Assembly (NCBI GenBank): GCA_023678885.1
Contig: CM043013.1
Coordinates: 11,316,791 to 11,380,790, forward strand
Direction: 5' to 3'
DNA from: Pogostemon cablin
Taxonomy: Eukaryota; Streptophyta; Magnoliopsida; Lamiales; Lamiaceae
DNA length: 64,000 bases
Position 1 is the stretch's first letter. Each line of letters starts with the position of its first letter. The notes beneath the pieces are model-generated. The model saw only the letters and a list, made by a program, of their open reading frames with translations, ran no database searches and was not told the DNA's origin. The position numbers were made by a program, and so were the translations under genes. This document shows positions 46,931-59,149 of this stretch, one piece after another.

Positions 46931-48168
46931 GTCGCTGTTCACCCAAATGTGGTGATTACCTCTCAAACACAATTATATAACGTTGGTGGTGATAAGTCGG
47001 TGGTACCAACTTACTATTAATAGTAAATGCTATTTATAGTAATTATATTATTATTATTATCCATTACGAATATAGGTGCAGTACTTAATAACTAAGATAT
47101 GATACATTTACAAATTAATACACATATGTGTATACTTTCTTACCACTATTATTATTACGAGAACACATGTGATACTTAATAATTAAAAAATAATGTATTT
47201 ATACACATAAAATAATTCAATTATATATTCAAATTAATGCACGTAAATATTTATACACACATATATTCACATATTGTCACAATTTTTATCACAGATGTCT
47301 CAAATAAAATGTAAAGATAAATAAAATGTAGAAACAATTGTTACATAATTGATACATTATTATCACATAATAGTCACATAATTATCACATAATTATAAAA
47401 TGCACATAACACAAATTAAATATATTGACACATGAGTAGTGAGAAGATCGGGTATCACATGCACACTTTACATTTCTATTTGTGTTAATTATTTTTGAGT
47501 TGATATTCAGTGCAATGATATACTTTTATCACATTCAATTTTTCATTAAAAAACTAATATTTATATGTGTATAACTTTTTATTCAATTGTATATATATAT
47601 ATATATTTTAATAGTTGTATGTTTTTTTACGTTCAATTTTTTATTAAAAAACTAACAAATAAATTGTATATATTTTTATTCATAATTGTATATGTTTTTG
47701 TTTATAATTGTATACGTCTCTGAAATTGGATGCACCGTATTTTGGGTGCACCCAGGTGCACAGTAGTATTTTTTTTGTGCATCTCAAATTAAGAGTGACT
47801 CAATATTGTAATTTTAAAATTCACATTCTCAATTCATATGTAATCTACTTTACATCTTTCTTTTGATAATATACTAATATAAAAAATGATTAATTAAAAA
47901 AAAAAAAAGTTAAAAACCTAACCCACACATATAACAATACTTTAAGCTTATTTTGTTAGGCATGGTATCCAACTGAGTACTGACACCCAAATCATAGCTG
48001 TTAATTGGGTTTTTATTCCAAGCTGGATTAAAGTTTAAGGCCAACATTATAAATTTATATGGAGTTATAATGATTAACTACAAGAACACGTGGATTTACA
48101 GGGAAAGATATTTGATATATCTTACATAATTTTAGTGTTAGCTACAATAATATTTGTACCCTCTCTTA
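46931..48168. other. AT-rich intergenic stretch
   Basis: No gene, RNA or complete repeat recognised. It contains pyrimidine runs just upstream (46860-46915), a short (AT)n at 47590-47602, paired ACGTTCAATTTTTTATTAAAAAACTAA-type sequences at about 47535 and 47630, and a short GGGTGCACCCAGGTGCAC dyad at about 47744. Confidence 0.5.
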
Positions 48169-48267
48169 AGGGATGAGGATCCTCTCTCTCGTACGATAGG
48201 CAATTTCCTTTCACATGAATTCATGTGAGAGGAAATTGCCTATCGTACGAGAGAGATCCTCATCCCT
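48169..48267. repeat. 99-bp near-perfect palindrome
   Basis: Arms 48169-48219 and 48220-48267 are reverse complements apart from a 2-base indel and one mismatch. The centre is GAATTC, so there is no loop. The core includes CTCTCTCGTACGATAGGCAA and its complement. It could be a small foldback element or a hairpin RNA. Confidence 0.9.
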
Positions 48268-48429
48268 CGCATTAGATCATGTTATATTAACTGTTTTTGT
48301 AACAACACTATAGGGAGGCAAGAAATAACAGATCTAAAATCTTCTCTTCAGGTATATTTTGGCTCTAAGACTCTGAAAACTCTCTTGATCTTCACTCCGA
48401 ATCTCATATGGAAAAAGTAATTGTTACTG

Positions 48430-48797
48430 AAACTTGCAGAATATTTTTGCTGAGAATCTTGTCAAGACGAAAGATGACTTTTTTCAAATGTTTTCAACTG
48501 AATACAACTATGTAAACTATGTCAATTCATTAATTTGTGTTTTTTATTTTCAATGTAAGATCTGTCTGTTGTCTTACTTTGGTTTTTTTAACTCCTTGCA
48601 TCCAGAACTGTTGTCTCCAGTGTAGAAGGATTGCTAATAACCTAAAATGTACTTCTAATGGTTGTAGTGGCAACCTCAAATCCCTCCCTCCGTACATGTT
48701 TGGATGCATACTAAAATCTATGGATTTTATATTGTCAACTGTAGAATGCATTCCAGCTAGTTTTCAACAAAATTTGCTCTGTTCTTTTCCAAATTGA
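48430..48797 (+). pseudogene. possible exon fragments of an unrecognised gene
   Basis: After an acceptor-like ACTTGCAG, 48440-48560 reads NIFAENLVKTKDDFFQMFST and ends at ATGTAAG. After TTGCATCCAG, 48604-48797 reads NCCLQCRRIANNLKCTSNGC then SGNLKSLPPYMFGCILKSMD to a stop. The CxxC...C..C spacing suggests a small zinc-binding module. GC content and splice-like borders look more exonic than the surroundings, but I do not recognise the family and see no start. It could be a captured or relic gene piece. Confidence 0.3.
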
Positions 48798-49074
48798 CAC
48801 TATTTAATTTCATGGTTTAGAGAAGATGATTCTATGCATATTTGTTTTTGTGGTTATTCACTCTGATATTAGACATCTGATTAGTAGATAAAAGTAATGA
48901 CTGATTTAACCAACTTTGGGAATCAAATGAAGTTACAAGGCTTACACCAAACAATCAGAAGCTTTATTACAAATATTACATTAAAATGAAAAATTGAATA
49001 GTTTTACAACTATTTCACCATTAAATATTCTTGCAAAACATGCAGGGGATGAGGGAGACAAACTAGCTTATCTC

Positions 49075-50298
49075 TCAGTTACCTCCGGTGAAAGTGGTTG
49101 TGGTGTTGGAAATGCATTCCGGGGGGAGGCCCTGAACGAAGCGCTTTGTATCGGTGCAATAGTTATAAACCATGTAATTCTGTTGCACCCATTTCAGCCT
49201 TTCTTCATTGGTTGAATCAAGCTGTTGGGACAACCATGGCTTGTTAGAATTCGCGCTGCAAGAAGAAGAATTTGTCGATTTCCAGACACACGCATTTGCT
49301 CTGTAGTTCCTCAAACAAGCTGTGAAAGGAGCTTGACTCCAGTCCGTTTTGACAGCTCCACCTCTTGTGGCCCAATCATCCCCATTCCACACACTCGAGT
49401 AAGTCCTCATTGGTTGGTTCTTCGGAAATGGAACCCCTAGTGATGACTCCACGTTCTTGAACACTCTGATCGGCATATCATCTACGTAGAAGCTGCCAAA
49501 CAGAGTATTGTAAACCAGCAAACATAGGCAACACTTGTGTGAATTGAGTTCAGAGTAAATCCTGTGATCCCCTTATAATCCTATTCTACCCTATGTAACA
49601 TAGGGTGTAAATTAAGGAGGGACCATAGGTTTTAGAAGGGGACCACAGGTTTACATTGTGAACCCCGTTCACAGGAGGAGACTAACTAGCAAACATAATA
49701 CTATAACGAGACGAATAGATAAAGTCGGTCGAATCATTACATGATGGTCTGGGGATTCCAGAGAATGGAGTAAGTATGGAAATCCGCAGTAGGATCAAAC
49801 CATAAGTAGAACTGCTGCTCTCTATCACCCTTCCCTTGTGCATAGACATTTGTGTGTACAATGTACGGATCACCACTCAGATTCCCCAAGAACTCGAAAT
49901 CTATCTCATCATGTGTTGGCCCCTGAGAAGACAACTGCCATCCATGCATGCATGCATGCATTACAACACACAATCAATACATGTCATAAAAAACACATCC
50001 CACATGATCAAGATTGTGAGCTTACATAGAAGGTAGTGACGGTGCCAGCAGAGTTTCTGGGAATAAGCTTGAGTCGAAAATCGATCTTCCCGAATAAATA
50101 CTCTTTCTTGGATTGTATGCCACAGCCAGAAGCTTCGTCAAGAGAAAGATTGGCCTGCTTGCCATTGTTGAGGAACTTGACATGGTCACCACCCCATGTG
50201 ATGTCAAAATCTTTGTTCAAATTTCTTGCACAAGTTAAGGATAAAGAGGCCAACACTAAGAATGCAACAGCTTTGGTTGTCCTAATGTGAGTATACAT
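49075..50298 (-). CDS. XTH: Xyloglucan endotransglucosylase/hydrolase (XTH gene 2)
   Basis: Three exons: 50026-50298 (91 codons), 49741-49934 and 49075-49492, giving 294 residues. Splice sites are TCTAT|GTAAG, GGCAG|TTGTC, ATCAT|GTAATG and GGCAG|CTTC. It has a signal peptide (about residues 8-24), DFDITWGGDH, then FYLSSQGPTHDEIDFEFLGN with E101 as nucleophile and E105 as acid/base, and an adjacent N-glycosylation site NLS at 109-111. The C-terminal XET_C region has WATRGGAVKTDW, QQNYMVYNYCTDTKRF and LPPEC. The exon pattern is the same as XTH gene 1 about 5.4 kb away on the same strand, so they are probably tandem paralogues, although XTH2 resembles the XTH22/23/25-type more closely. It acts in the cell wall on xyloglucan. 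Introns are compact (91 and 248 bp). Confidence 0.95.
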
Positions 50299-50369
50299 GA
50301 TTGATTCTATGGAGTTTTGAAGTGAGGTAGATTTAGTTGATAAGTTGTTTAAGGAAGAACTAATGTTGG

Positions 50370-50382
50370 TGTATATATAAGG
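50370..50382 (-). promoter_or_regulatory. probable TATA box of XTH gene 2
   Basis: On the minus strand CCTTATATATACACC lies about 75 bp upstream of the start codon, giving a short 5' UTR typical of XTH genes. Confidence 0.6.
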
Positions 50383-50886
50383 AGAAAGGGTGTGAAAGAT
50401 TCTTAGATTTATGGCTACTGGTGGGGTGATTTACAGCTGGACTATTGTTGAAAGATGCCTCCAACCACTATGCTACAAATACAATGGTATAATGGAATGT
50501 TTGTTCAAATTCTGATATGGGATTTTAAAATTTCAATTTGTAATTAATGTTTGGATTAATGAATATGTGTATTTATTTATTTTATTAATTTTATGTAGTT
50601 CCATCATGTGCTACACATTACACTATGAACACGGGACATTGTCTCACAAAATATTTTGGGATGATAAAAGCAACTTAATATAGTTTTTTATTTTATTTTT
50701 TAATTCTAATAAATATAATACTTTGATCGTGCTTCATAAAATATATTATGTGAGATGGTGATATTTATTTTTATGTGATATTATACCTTTAACTTATTAT
50801 GCTGTCCTGTTATTTTATTTTTTTATTATTTTAATACCTCAAGACCATTAATTTCATCATGAAACGATTTTTCATAATGAAATGAT

Positions 50887-51347
50887 TGTTGGAAATTAAT
50901 CCATGAAACCTTAACCCTATTATGATTAACGAGATTTAAACTGTAAAGCGGAAGCATACCTGATCCAATGAGTCTCTAGGCGAAACACGAACTCAGGATC
51001 AGTGGTTATATGGCTTTCCTCAACTAAGCCTCCTTATACCTTATGGGGACCGTAGTAATCCCTCCCGATGGGGAGAAGGGAAAACCATGTGCGGCTTAGT
51101 ATATTGGGGACCATAACCTGGGAGCCTTTATATACTACTTGACTAGACCACTCATAATCACCTAATCACGTAGTATTGGGTATCTACTCATTTGGCCCAT
51201 ATTAATTATTATTATTATAGCCCATGAACCTTTAACCTTAATTGGATCACTTAATTAAGTTCATAAAATAATTGAATAGCTAATATAAATGCATAATAAT
51301 ATATTGCCCACAATTAGACTATAATAGAAATTAATAAATTTCCAACA
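50887..51347 (-). repeat. 3' LTR of the 50887-55725 Copia element
   Basis: 461 bp. GGCTTAGTATATTGGGG and CCTTTATATACTACTTGACTAG are shared with the right copy. Confidence 0.93.
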
Positions 51348-51359
51348 ATCTCCCACTTG

Positions 51360-53740
51360 GGCTATATATTTTCCCAAAGCAATTATATCAAGAGTCCTTA
51401 GTTGCGCAACTTTATGCTATTCCTCTTCAGGCTATACTTAACAATCTGGTCCATCTCATATACTAATATGAAACTACCGCGGCATTCACCACACTATAAA
51501 TCGTGATTAAACCCCGACAATCACCATATCAATATACTCAATGACATAGATCAAATATGGTGAGTAGCATGGAAATTACATGTCAAATGTGATCAACATC
51601 ATGTCTATTTCCAACTGGTCCTACTTTAATCCTTAGTGAGATCAATTCATAATGTAAAATATTACAAAATGAAAAATTAACTTAAGTGAATTCACAATGA
51701 ATTCAAATCCATCAACTCAATTCTGCAGAAAACCGAATTATCTAAAATCAAAGTGTCATAAAATTTTAAAGAGCAATAAATATAGACTCCCACTGAACCA
51801 ATGTATTCTAAAACCATATAACACCCACATGAGTAGCTAGCTCATAAAATTACAGGGCGTTGAATACATGATTGGCGGATCCGTATTTAGAGTCTATCAT
51901 AGTATGCTCTACCAAAAATTATCCATAATAACACTTTCTTTAACAACCAAGAATTCTATGTCAATATGCTTGACTTATAAGAACTCTTATTGCTAATACT
52001 TTACTGCGAACTAACTGTCACAATCAACTTTATGTGACTAAACTTCGCAACTTTTATTTCATGTTTGAATGCCCCTTAGTGTGCTACTGATTCTGTTGTC
52101 ATGGTTAATGAGCTAAAGTGTTTGCTTAATACTTTTACTTGTATAGCTCTCCAGACCAATAGAAGATGTAGCCTGAAGTGGATCTTATATCGTATTGGTA
52201 TCCAACAAACTCATAATCAGACTACTTTATGATCTCCTACTAATCTGATTATCTCTAATGTTAAAGCATGTTATCCTTAGTTCTCTGTAAAGATCCATAT
52301 TAGAGTTACTTAAATGTCTACTTAATACACCAACAACAGAAGCCAAATCAAGTCTTGTAGAGACCTCATCATATAATAACTTCCAACAATCAAAACATAT
52401 AGAATGTTTATACATTTCTTAAATCTTTAATTTAACGTTAGGGCACCTTATTGAGACTCCGCTTGTCTCCCTTAGTTTAAATATTCTCCCACTGAATCAC
52501 ATAATTAGCTACATTTGTCTCAAAACCAAATGAGACAATTAATTCATGATGATACTTGTGATTCCTTTACGGAAAAGCTTTCTTGAATGCATAGATGAAT
52601 TTTCTTTTGGTTCTTAAACTTATAATATCATATCATGTTGCCATCAAGGAACTTTATCTTTACATCCATCTAAATGATTCAAGATTAAAATGTACTAATA
52701 ATATCACGATTATCTCAAAACAATGCCTTCCTTCCCTTTAGAGTATAATCCTTTATCAAGATGCAAACCTAATAATCTTGTATTGATTTATACTCATAAT
52801 TTATGGCATTAACCCACTTTCGAGTATTTGGACCTTGCATGGTTTGATGAACATTATTTGAATGTTCTACCATTAATTTCATAGTGTCCTCTTTATTTAG
52901 GAGAAAACTACATAATTATCCGAATTGATTTTCTCCCAACTCTAGTAGTTTTCTTAGTGACATTAATTCTTGAGGTTGTTGATTTTATTATACCTTAAAT
53001 ATTATTGACATTGTCCCATTGATATTCTGAATTTACATAATTTTTAAAAGTTTAAGTAGGGACCATATTGACTCCCCCTCAAAGACAATGTCTCTAATAT
53101 TATTCTTCCCCCAAATCAACATACTCACAGAATACCGTATTATCCGTCTCAAATATGATCCGATTAATTGAATCATAAACTTTTATTTTTATTCATAACC
53201 AATAAAGTAGCTTACATTTATTTGAGTCCAATTTTCTTTAGTAGATCCCAATGATCTAACTTTAGTTGGACATCACCATATGTGAAACTCAAAGAGTTCT
53301 CACAACTACTTTGGTTAAAAATTTATTGAGACCATAAGTTGCAATCTTAAGTATTTCTCACATTAGTGACCATATGTTATGGAGTTCAATTATGTCTTTT
53401 AACTGCACCATGCATACTGAGTAATTTAATGCAGTGTATTATAAGACAATTCCACAGGCCTTTAGGAGAAAACAAAAGGTTATACTTTAGTTGTCTTTAG
53501 CAGCTTTCTTAATGGGATTTCTTGTATTGCCCTTATACTTTATTGAGATTAAGTTTGACTTATTAGTCTCATCCTTATTGTGGAAGTTCACTCACCAAGT
53601 ATGATTTTGTTGTTGATATATGGACAACTTAATTAGCAGACTTCTTAATTATACAGAGAATTAATGCAAAATAATTTTTCATGCTCGCATTAAACTTTAT
53701 AATCTTTCAAAATTTAACTAAATTAGAATCATCTTGAAGA
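51360..53740 (-). pseudogene. degenerate Copia pol of the 50887-55725 element
   Basis: The clearest piece is 52227-52415, reading KLLYDEVSTRLDLASVVGVL then SRHLSNSN. This matches the LMYAMxCTRPDIAxAVGxVSRxLSNP motif at the RT/RNase H junction of Copia. The rest is broken by stops. Confidence 0.55.
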
Positions 53741-53849
53741 TTCGAGCACAATATTAGTATCAAGTCTTTGGACAAAAAATACTAATTTAAATGATGATCT
53801 CATGCAGTAGTCAAATACTGACAATAAAATTGTCAAGCAATAGCCTTCC

Positions 53850-54250
53850 TGTGGGCCGACTTATTACTCACATGTCAAATCAAATAATTATCACGTATTT
53901 ACCACCACAGGTACTTGTGTATTTCTGCCAAATATTAATCTACCTGTGGGCCAATCAATACTCGCATGAAGATACACTCATACAACATTATTAATTGGGG
54001 ACCCATCACAAGACACCCTGTGCAACATTAACCTCGTCTGTGGACAAAAATTAACTGCAGGGGTAATCTTGGTGTAATAATCAAGCATTGACAAAAAGTT
54101 CTGTCAAACAAGAGTCTATATGTGGACCGACTAATGCTCACATGAACAATCCAAATAATTATCACATACTTATTATCACATGTATGTTAGTATTCTGTCA
54201 AACTGTGTCTACCTGTGGGCCGAACACAGAACACATGAATAATTACACAT
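53850..54250. repeat. about 90-bp degenerate tandem repeats in the Copia interior
   Basis: CCTGTGGGCC(G/A)A...ACTC(A/G)CATG recurs at about 53850, 53943, 54119 and 54211, with a weak unit (CTGTGGACAAA) at 54039. They lie in the 5' half of the interior, as do the 107-bp repeats in the other Copia element. Confidence 0.7.
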
Positions 54251-55264
54251 CCATCTATGTAATTTCAATAAAGTCGCACTTCACACACAGAGGCTGTTGT
54301 GGCAACATGAGGCTTTGATTGATTAGATTGAAAAATTACTAGACCAATTAAACAAATATTTAAAAAAATATTATGTTTAATTGAACGACATTAAAAAAAT
54401 AATATCTCCCCAATTTTATTAATTTAATTAAATTCCACTACGAAATGGGAATATTAGATGATTCACCCAAATTTAAAATTAATGAAAGATTTCTTTCTTT
54501 AACTTAATTAGGATTCCAAATTTTAATTATGCATAGGCAACCAATAATTAATTGGCTATTTGCCTTAAATACCATATAAATCACCAGAACATGATTAATG
54601 TTTAAAAGCATGTAATAGCAATCCACGGATTCTCATAAATTATGTGTGTACCAATATAACGAATCAAATAATTAATCCTCATAAATCATCACAAAATTAC
54701 ATAATTAATCTAAATTAAAGATGCTAATCCACCTTTTAAATTAAATTAATGAAAAACAGTTTAAATAATATCTCATGTATTCTTTAAAATAATGTGGCGC
54801 AGCACTAATTTAACCAATCACTAGTCCGTGAATAACAACCACAGCCACTGGATATGGCACTCATAAACTTAATTTAAGTTTTTAGTGTCTAATTCATCAT
54901 GATCAGCAATGTAATTAATCAAGATATCGAAAGCCAAATCCATTAGCTTATAAAGAAAACATAATCAACATTTTTAATCCCCAATGAAAATAGTACATCT
55001 TTTCATTGACGGTACAAAATATCCCAAATATTTGAGGTTACAAACACAACAAGTTCCACATCATTAGATACACATAAACCATCCAATTTATTCCGTATAT
55101 GGATTTCTCACTTTAATTATGTGTATATTATAAAAAAAAATGCGAAACAAAATCGAGGCTTTACATGTTCGAGAATTAATTCATGATTAGTCAACAACTT
55201 GTATTAATAATCATAACTATATCAAATCTCAGAGAATCATATATAGGGTGGCTCTGATACCACT

Positions 55265-55725
55265 TGTTGGAAATTAATCCATGAAACCTTAACCCTATTA
55301 TGATTAACGAGATTTAAACTGTAAAGCGGAAGCGTACCTGATCCAATGAGTCTCTAGGCGAAACACGAACTCAGGATCAGTGGTTATATGGCCTTCCTCA
55401 ACTAAGCCTCCTTATTCCTTATGGGGACCGTAGTAATCCCTCCCGATGGGGAGAAGGGAAAACCATGTGCGGCTTAGTATATTGGGAACCATAACCTGGG
55501 AGCCTTTATATACTACTTGACTAGACCACCCATAATCACCTAATCACGTAGTATTGGGTATCTACTCATTTGGCCCATATTAATTATTATTATTATAGCC
55601 CATGAACCTTTAACCTTAATTTGATCACTTAATTAAGTCCATAAAATAATTGAATAGCTAATATAATTGCATAATAATATATTGCCCACAATTAGACTAT
55701 AATAGAAATTAATAAATTTCCAACA
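55265..55725 (-). repeat. 5' LTR of the 50887-55725 Copia element
   Basis: 461 bp partner of 50887-51347. The primer-binding site lies at 55252-55262 on the minus strand (TGGTATCAGAG, continuing into CCACC). Confidence 0.93.
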
Positions 55726-55884
55726 ATGATTTCATACACTGTGATAATGTATAGATAAACTTTCAGTAGAATCAAATTTTACATTCTTAAGTATCGTATA
55801 TTTTCATTTAAAGCTATAATGTCAATTAACTAGTTAAGAAAAGTGTCTTAATCCATGAGTAAAACTCCTAACTAACTAGTACTA

Positions 55885-56039
55885 TTTTTTTATGTGTAAA
55901 TGTTAGTTGTTAGTGTAGTTTATACACACCAATCACCCTTATTTTCAAGTCTTCTTATATCACCCCTCCTAATTCATTCTCAATAGGAATCGAACTTGGA
56001 TCTCTCAATAGTCCAGTGACCAGGGCTAGCCCACTTGGT
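55885..56039 (-). mobile_element. tRNA-derived SINE
   Basis: Flanked by the exact 12-bp duplication TAACTAGTACTA (55873-55884 and 56040-56051). On the minus strand the head reads CCAAGTGGGCTAGCCCTGG (A-box-like) and AAGTTCGATTCC (B box), and the element ends in a short A run (55885-55891). At 155 bp it is non-coding. The structure and perfect flanks make this a confident SINE. Confidence 0.82.
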
Positions 56040-56417
56040 TAACTAGTACTACTATATTACTTCCTTCTATTTACATCAACATTTTATTTATATATCCATT
56101 TCAAATTTTATGATATTAAAACTACAATACCGCCGGTGTCACCCTATTATTCCATACAATCCTTTTAAAAACAAAAGAAAAAATGCGCCTAGGAATTTCT
56201 TTTGATTTTTATAAAAATTAATTATTAATTTTAATTTTAATAATATGGAGTATTTAATATTTTACCATACTAATTAATGATTTATTTTATCCCAATAGTT
56301 TAAGATTATTAATTCTAAAGGTTCACCCTGATTAGTTTTTAGGCATATTTTATCCACACGATTTAGGGTTAATTCTAAAAAAAAATAATTAAAAATTTCA
56401 CCCTTATAACAGTTTAA

Positions 56418-56705
56418 AGAGACACTCTCTTGTGAGATGGGTTATTTATGAGAGAGGTGTGAGACGGGTCGATCCATTACTAAAGTATACTTATTTTATA
56501 AATAAAGTATGTTTATTTATAGCTAAAGTATGTTAATAATAAATCATATTGTAACACGTTAAAATCACACTTTAATGCATAATCCAGCATACTTTAGAAA
56601 ACATACTTTAACAACCATTAAACATATTTTATCTATAAAATGAGCATACTTTAGTGATGGGTTGATCCGTCTCATAAATAATCCATCCTACAAGAAACTT
56701 TGTCT
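56418..56705. mobile_element. MITE with long terminal inverted repeats
   Basis: Left TCTTGTGAGATGGGTTATTTATGAGA...GATCCATTACTAAAGTAT pairs with right ATACTTTAGTGATGGGTTGATC...TCTCATAAATAATCCATCCTACAAGA, about 90 bp of inverted repeat. AGTTTAA flanks both sides (56411-56417 and 56706-56712). A 7-bp (possibly 8-bp imperfect) duplication suggests a hAT or Mutator relative; the superfamily is not resolved. Confidence 0.8.
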
Positions 56706-56904
56706 AGTTTAAGACATATTACACCTCTGGAGTTTAGGATTAATTCTAAAGATGTAATTGTAATTCCACCCTTATTTTTTAATACATGTCTTATACCTAA
56801 ATTTATTGTTAATTCTAAAGATATAATTATAATTTTACTATTGTATTTATGACATTTTTTACCCTACAACTTAGGTTATAATGATTTTTTAATGGCAAAA
56901 CTTT

Positions 56905-57140
56905 TGACCCGGGCGCCCCGTGCGCCTTTAGAATTTTGTGTTAAATTGTATATCCTTTAGTATAAAGATGTGTACCCTTTATTTTTGAAGAAAAATAAAA
57001 AATATTAATGAAAAGTGTATACCCTTTAAAATAAAATTGTGTACCCTTATTAATTAAAGTGTATACCCTCTAGAACAAAATAATGTACTATTACTCATAA
57101 TATTAAATTCTAAAGGCACACGGGTGTCCCTGTGGGCACG
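56905..57140. mobile_element. second inverted-repeat MITE
   Basis: GGGCGCCCCGTGCGCCTTTAGAATTTTG at the left pairs with TAAATTCTAAAGGCACACGGGTGTCCC at the right. The interior repeats GTGTA(T/C)ACCCTTTA motifs. No clear target duplication. Confidence 0.6.
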
Positions 57141-58189
57141 CAATCGTGCCCGACCAACTCTTTTTTAATTACTCTAATAATAATAAGAGAAAGAGATAAA
57201 AGAAAGAGAAAGAAAAACACAAATAAAAATGAGTCGGTACAACATGCCGCGCCGGTGGCATGCGGCTAGTGACGGCTTAATTTGTGTACAATATTTATAT
57301 ATAAACATAGCTAACTTATGAAATATTAACTTCTTTAAAATGATAATATTGATGAAATTGACATATAATATTAATGATAATAATATTATTATTAACTGAT
57401 GATAATAATGATAATATTAACTTCTTTACAAAATTGACATATTTTTACTTATATAATCCAACAACTTAATTGATACACTTCTTGTATTAAATTACCAAAA
57501 ATAATCCTTCTTTATTTTTCTTTATACTTTAAAATTTAAATCTCATTTTTCTTAATCACATGTATAAAATTGCGTGCACAACTTATCGAAGTATGTAATA
57601 AACTAATTATTTATAAGATAAGCTTCCAATTTAGGTGTTTTTTTTGGTTTCTTTTGTTTTGAAATGAGTGGCATCCAACATAAATTATGATGAGAAAGAA
57701 AGAAAATATAGTGGATTGATAGTAATATTGAAGAAAGGGATTGACTCTAAACTAGAGTCAACTGGGTGGAGCGTCAAGCCAAGTGTGTTGCCACGTGTCA
57801 CACGGTTTTAGTAGGTGAGCTCACTGTGGCCCGTGGGGACTTATTATTGCATACATACATTATCTATGTTTTAAATTTTATGGGGCGGTGTTGTTGGCAG
57901 CCACTTCTATGGCCCAACAGATTTTCGAGGGTCAATTATGCATTTACCTACGCAATTAAAATAAACAATTCCTTTTATTTTATTTTATTTTATTTGTGTT
58001 TATATTATTTGGTGTTAATGTTAGATGAGTGATATAAAGGGGGGAGGAAAAAGTGCTAAACTTAAAGAGGAAGAGTACAAACAAATTAAGTTAAACAAAA
58101 TTTCCTGTGGGATGAATTATGATACGAATTAAAATCCTATAATTGTTCATTAGCAAAAGATAATGTATAAGTATATTTTGATCCTAATA
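57141..58189. other. intergenic stretch
   Basis: No gene recognised. It is AT-rich apart from 57760-57925, which contains a GCCACGTGTCAC G-box-like site (57789-57800). The 88-residue frame at 57766-58032 has no recognisable domain. Confidence 0.4.
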
Positions 58190-58939
58190 AAAAGAATGGT
58201 GAGATTTTGAGCGTAACTATACATCATAAATGGATTCTTTTCGTTGTAAGAGGACCGATCATTTTGTGTATAAACTAAAACTTGTTGATTTGTCAAAGAA
58301 GCTTGTTGGTATACATTTGAATCATCCTTGATTTTAATAGTCTATGGTCAAACATAATTTTCCTATTTTTCAATATTATCCATTGCTAACCAATTTGAAC
58401 CCTATAAGTATATATTCTTTAATGAATACATACTTTAGCCAAAATATCATGACTTGAAGCTTAAAAAGAACCTCATGTGTAGAGTTTGATTAGAGATTGT
58501 GTAGCTAAGTAATGTGAAGCACAACAAGCGAGAAAGATATGAGGGAAAAAAGGTGAGATAAAAAAAGAAAAAGAGCATGAAATGCAAAAGAAAAAAAAAA
58601 TCAAGAAAAGCTAAATTTGTCATCGCTATATGCATACTATAAGCAAGTTCTTGAAATAGCTTGAAAAAAATATGGTTAGAATATAGAAGAAGAATATTTA
58701 AAAAGAAAAAAAGATGGTAAGAAAAAAAAAAGGAGAAGATGCGAAAAGAAAAAAGTGACAACTCTTTCAATAAGATTTCTCCACGCTTTTAGTTACTTTA
58801 ATTTTAAATTATCTTTCTCTAACCAAAGAGTCTTTCAATACATTCAAATAAAAGATCTCTTTGATCATTGATGGACATTAATTAAGTCTTTGAGAATGAG
58901 TCTAACTTGCAAGCCTATGGTAAGTATGTTTTGATTGGT
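58190..58939 (+). mobile_element. relic of a Gypsy 3' non-coding region
   Basis: Shares a run of features in the same order with 26100-26790 of the outer Gypsy element: CCAACCAATTTGAACCCTATAAG-like / GCCTATAAGCC, an A/G-rich segment of about 200 bp, ACCAAAGAG(T/C)CT, and AAAGA(T/C)CTCTTTGATCATTGATGG. No LTR follows. The minus-strand frame at 58447-58770 is a shadow of the A/G-rich run. Confidence 0.5.
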
Positions 58940-59149
58940 TGTTGAGAATGTGAATAATATTTAGCCTATCACTGTGTTTTTTGGTGATGGAGAGAATATC
59001 AGTATATATAAATCAATAATACAACAAACTCCACAATTTATGGGAGTTATATATGGAGATATACATATACGGCAAGATAAATAAACAAAAGATATGAACA
59101 AATAAAATCCCTCTAATTATTCCTATTACCCCCCATCAAGCGCTGCGTG

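Larger units (their letters stand above)
50887..55725 (-). mobile_element. Complete, young Copia element (minus strand)
   Basis: LTRs of 461 bp at 50887-51347 and 55265-55725, with about eight differences counted by eye. They have TGTTGG...CCAACA ends and the exact 5-bp target duplication atgat (50882-50886 and 55726-55730). TGGTATCAGAGCC (minus strand) follows the right LTR and AAGTGGGAGAT precedes the left LTR. The 3.9-kb interior has no long frame and looks like a decayed pol, so it probably moved using proteins from elsewhere. Confidence 0.93.

Noticed and set aside
49225..50290. Plus-strand frames opposite the XTH2 exons
   Set aside because: Antisense shadows of the well-supported minus-strand XTH exons.
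53850..54250. Possible CRISPR-like regular repeats
   Set aside because: Units are about 90 bp, degenerate and without constant repeats or unique spacers, and the genome is eukaryotic.
57766..58032. 88-residue frame near a G-box-like site
   Set aside because: No recognisable domain, a lysine-poor AT-rich tail and no splice or promoter support beyond one CACGTG-type word.
58447..58770. 107-residue phenylalanine-rich frame
   Set aside because: Complement of an A/G-rich tract in a Gypsy 3' relic; composition-driven.
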